Source of the DNA: Tamarix chinensis
Lineage: Eukaryota > Streptophyta > Magnoliopsida > Caryophyllales > Tamaricaceae
Reading direction: 5' to 3'
NCBI GenBank assembly: GCA_030549775.1
Contig: CM060174.1
Span: 94,628,132-94,692,131, forward strand
DNA length: 64,000 nt
Shown here piece after piece: positions 60,301-64,000 of the stretch (position 1 is its first letter; the number at the start of each line of letters is the position of its first letter). The notes below the pieces were generated by a model. It made no database searches and was not told the origin of the DNA. It saw only the letters and a list, made by a program, of their open reading frames with translations. Made by a program: the position numbers and the translations under genes.

Positions 60301-61363
60301 GATGAAAACTATTTAAAAATTCAAGAAGATAATAAAAAGATAAAGTCTAGATGTATCACCAATGAAATATAATATAAAATAGTAATAGTATGGGTCAAGT
60401 ACTAAGTAAATTAAAATTACCTAAGTCATAGAGGGCACATGATGCACATATAATCATCATAAGATTTAGCATATGATCATCATAGTTATGCATACCCGCG
60501 TACACATACCACCCTTATGATAATATATACGATGTAACACACCCCAGATGATACAACAAGTATGATACAACTCGTACGATACAAGGATTATGATTTTCTT
60601 ATAAAACAAATAATGAAATAACATATAGCATACATAAATGCATGCACTAATACAAAAGCATATGATCATGGAACATATAATCCAGAGCAACCAAAAATGT
60701 TGGATACACATGGACAAATAAGCATGCGATACAATCAACATAGGAGAAAATACTATATAATGTACATACAAACTATGACAACTAAGGCTAGAACTACAGT
60801 TCATACCAAGAATCAAAACCAATTATTTTATTTCATTATAAATGAGCACATAAATCCATTTATTTAAGTCATTGAGCATTAAGCTATATTATCACCCCAT
60901 TGTTTCCCGATACATGTAATACCTCAAGATGTATAGAAGATGGTGGAGGCTTAAAATTATTGATATAATCACCTATATCAATAAGGTGAATCTTCCTTTT
61001 CAAAAATTTATCATTTGATAACTCCATAATTAAATATGTTTAGCTTGGAATAGTATAACAACGAGAGACCTTTTAAAAAGTTTCCCTAAACGTGTTTGAG
61101 TGAGGACAAAACACCCTAGAAAGAGCTCATGTTAATCTATGAGATTAACCATCAATCCTAAAAGCTCTCGAGGATAACTACCATTGGTGATGTGGGCTAG
61201 GGTGTCATATGTGATATTAGAGAGAATCCACAACTATGAGATGAACTTAAATAAATTAGTCAACCATCTAATATGATCAATTCTAGGAATGGAGTATAAT
61301 AAGACAATCATTGTTCAAGGCACAACAAAGACATTACATTCTTTGAACAGAGGCATATGGAAT
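57343..61363. other. AT-rich repeat debris, probably including an old minus-strand giant LTR
   Basis: No gene is recognised. Around 58200-58330 the order 'gctacaaccataaaaaagg', 'ttagtacataatgtgttgag', 'taagttaac' parallels 'gtagcacccataaaaatgg', 'ttagtacgctacgtattgag', 'aaggtaac' of copy C near 48010-48070, so a strongly diverged relative is likely. TGTAACATTTCC at 60038 could be one of its ends. Borders cannot be drawn by eye. Confidence 0.35.
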
Positions 61364-62377
61364 TGTAATATCCCAAAATCCTAATTTCCGAAATTATGGC
61401 CAAATAAGGAATTATTAGGAAAATTAATTATATAAATTTATTTATTAAAATTTAGAGAGTTAATTAAGGTATATTAAGAGGAAAATAATAAAGAATTTAA
61501 TTGGAAGAAAATTTGAGTATTTCTCTAATTAGCATGAAGGTTAAGGGAATTTATCTAAAATAGTCTAAAATAAGCAAAAAGAATTTATTTAATATTTCAT
61601 AAATATTAAAATTATAAACAACCCAAAAATACCCCAATTTACCCATAAGTTATTTTATTTAATTTTCCCATCCTATTTATTACCTATTTTCCCCTCTTTT
61701 TCCCTTTTTCTCCCTCCTCTTCCTTTTTTTCTTTCTTCTCCCCCGGCTGGGCCAGCCCACCGGCCCAAACCCCTCTCCTCTCCCCCGTCTCGCGCACGAG
61801 CCCAGGCCCCTGGCCTCTCCTTCCTTCTCCCCGCTCGCGGCCCAGCGTCGCGCGACGCCAACTGTTGCGCGCCCCATACACCGCGTTTTACCCCCATAAC
61901 TATCGAAACGCCGCGCCTCAATTAATGGCCTTATAGCCGTTGCCAAACGGGCAACGCGACGCGGCGCTTTGTCGCCCATAACGTCGAAACGTCGCGTTTG
62001 ACTTGCGGACTTAATAAACCACGCCGAACCGGCCGGTTCCCCTCCTCTTTTCTTTTCCCTGGACCACCGGTCCACCCTGCCATCTTCTTCTTCTTCGACC
62101 TGCCCCCCCGACCTGCAAATCGACCTGCAAGTCGATTTCGCCGGCAGCCACCAACCCGATCGTCCTTCCCTGCCCCTCTCCCGTCGCTTTCTTTCTTTTT
62201 TCGGCCCGACCAAGTCCTTCTCTCCCTTTTCCGCGTGCCCTTCTCCTTCCTTTCTTCTTCCCTGTCCCCGACCCAGCCTGCCATGGCAGAACCTGCACCG
62301 CCTGCCATCGGCCGGCCACCTGCACCCCTGCCCCGCGTGCCACCTCCCTCCCTTCGTCATTTTCCTTCCCCCTGGCC

Positions 62378-62385
62378 TATAAATA
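62378..62385 (+). promoter_or_regulatory. TATA box of giant LTR copy E
   Basis: TATAAATA in GGCCTATAAATACCCCC, inside the C-rich leader. Transcription would be expected to begin some 30 bases on, around 62410. Confidence 0.6.
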
Positions 62386-63063
62386 CCCCCTCCCGAACGG
62401 CCACAGCAAGTCCTCCCGTTGGACCTTGCTGAAACTCTGTTCCGCCGCCGCCGGAACAGACACCATTTCTACCGCCTCCAGCCACCGCCGAAACCACCTC
62501 TCCCCACCGTTATCATCCTTGCAACTCTCTCTACGAAACCAGACCACCAGCACCCTTTCCCTTGCCCTGCACGTGCCGCCATAGCCGTGCAAAAGTCCTA
62601 ACCCGAAACCACCACCTCCAGCCTTCGCCGCCCTTGCGCCGCCTCCCACCGCCAGCCCGGCCGCCATCAGGGCCTCTTCCACCCTCCAAAATTCCCAGCA
62701 GACCTCCCTCTACCCTCCCCTGCCTTCGATTTCCCTTGCCTCCCTCTCCTCCTTCCTCCCCCATCTTCCACCTCTCTCCACCACCCTCGGCCGCCGCCGT
62801 CGCCGCCGCGCGCCGCCGCCCCTTGCCACGCCACCACCCTCATTCCACTCCCCTTCACCTGCTGATTCTTCCCCCACCTCAAACTTCCTCTCTTCTCCTC
62901 CCATCTAACCACCACCTTGATCTTTTCCCTTCTCTTCCTCCTCCACCGCCGCCGCCGTTGCCGCCACGCGCCGCCGCCGGACCACCACCGACCCTAGGTG
63001 GTTCTCCACCCATCCAAACCCTAACCCCCTTTTTATATAGCTGCTACTATTTTCTACTAATAT

Positions 63064-63120
63064 TAATACTAATATACTTATTATTACTATTATTATTATT
63101 ACTTTTATTATTATTATTAC

Positions 63121-63156
<36 letters not shown>

Positions 63157-63175
63157 TACTACTATTATTATACTT
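63064..63175 (+). repeat. (ATT)n-rich microsatellite zone
   Basis: About 110 bases of ATT/ACT/TTT trinucleotides, the counterpart of the AAT/GAT/AAC zone in copy C. Confidence 0.88.
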
Positions 63176-64000
63176 AACACATTTACCACTATTGTTAATA
63201 ATAATACTACCTTGTCTTACCCATGTTACTTAACTCAACCTAGTAAATATCATTTGGTTGTTAACTAAGAAGAGTACTTGAACCTTATTACCATACCATT
63301 TAACATTAACCCTAACCCTATTACTATGACACTATTATTAGCTATTATTATTATTACTACTATCACTACCTTATTGTTGTAATCAAAAGCATTTAAACCC
63401 TTTTATTATTCAAGAATATACAACTATTGTCATTATCACCCTTAGGAATAGTTACTTGTAATATTGTGACCTTATAATAATATTATTTTGAATATGACAC
63501 CATTAATAGACTTAGCCTTAAAAATGCTAGGGTTTCTCTTACTATAAACATTAGTGTCATGAGTATTAGTTTTATTATTATTATTATTATCATTATTTTT
63601 CTATAGTTAACATGAACATTATTATTATAAGAATATGGCTAACGGGGCTAATAATATAAGTGTAACAATAGGTATTAAAAATAAGCATATTTTGACTACT
63701 AATATTTAGTATACTAATTCTAAGGTAAAAACCCTAGTTTTTGTATAAAATCCTTTTTAGTAATAAAAACCCTAACCTCAAACTATAATGAGGGTTGATA
63801 GTAATTATAAGGGAAACTAATACTTAGCATTTTTCCTTTTTATAGGTAACCCCGACCTAAGCCCTAAGGAGTTAGAGGAGCATGCTCCAAGCCCGGCGTC
63901 GCCTTAGGTAAGGACGAAGCTAATGGCCTTGCGTTACGTGTGACATGGATGTGTTGAATGTTACGTATGTCATGCTATGTCATGTGTTATATGATTGTGT

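Larger units (their letters stand above)
61364..64000 (+). mobile_element. 5' half of a giant LTR (copy E)
   Basis: Starts TGTAATATCCCAAAATCC at 61364 and runs off the window. Order of zones matches the family: AT-rich head to about 61680, C-rich leader 61690-63010 with a TATA box, trinucleotide-repeat zone 63040-63370, AT-rich stretch, then 'gcatgctccaagcccggcg' to 'ttaggtaag' near 63880-63910, whose relative in copy C is 'gtgtgctccaagactggcg' to 'ttaggtaag' (minus strand, about 49855-49825). About half of the expected 4.9 kb is visible. Confidence 0.75.

Noticed and set aside
60466..60822. 118-codon minus-strand frame
   Set aside because: AT-rich, Cys/Tyr/Ile-rich translation with no domain; lies in repeat debris.
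61998..63233. Long open frames in the C-rich zone (up to about 220 codons on both strands)
   Set aside because: They are proline/leucine- or arginine/glycine-rich on opposite strands of the same low-complexity DNA, run into microsatellites, show no family motifs, and lie in an LTR leader.

Overview
This window is nuclear DNA of a flowering plant, most likely a non-grass angiosperm. The evidence is two spliced genes whose proteins closely match well-known plant families, a gag-pol retrotransposon with a plant-type initiator-tRNA primer site, and a mass of plant LTR, hAT, LINE and MITE debris in AT-rich sequence. I could not name the species.

Layout. 1-5583: two related giant LTRs, one apparently nested in the other. 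6068-10916: a decayed Ty1/copia element with both LTRs. 10917-13700: AT-rich sequence without a recognisable gene. 13.7-18.2 kb, plus strand: a PPPDE/DeSI-like thiol peptidase gene (three coding exons, probable long 5'UTR intron). 20.3-43.6 kb, minus strand: a complete LPEAT1-type lysophospholipid acyltransferase gene with eight coding exons (422 codons). Its last intron is about 16.4 kb long and holds two copies of a small hAT-like element, broken LINE sequence, a MITE inside a MITE, and a full-length, apparently very young Ty3/gypsy chromovirus in antisense orientation. 43.6-47.5 kb: 5' flank of LPEAT1 with hairpin MITEs. 47540-57342: a solo giant LTR (minus) split by a second solo giant LTR (plus, 51977-56855) with a perfect CGTGG target duplication. 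57343-61363: old repeat debris. 61364-64000: the first half of another giant LTR.

The two host genes are convergent, about 2.2 kb apart, and have no evident functional link: one encodes a soluble deubiquitinase/deSUMOylase-fold protease, the other a membrane enzyme of phospholipid remodelling.

The most unusual content is the family of about 4.9-kb LTRs (at least five copies or parts). They share TGTAAYACCCC...GGGGTRTTACA ends, an AT-rich head, a pyrimidine-rich leader with a TATA box in some copies, a trinucleotide-repeat zone, short TTTGTATGG arrays, a 54-bp tandem repeat with a CCGGTCCACCGG core, and a terminal hairpin. No internal coding region of this family is present here.
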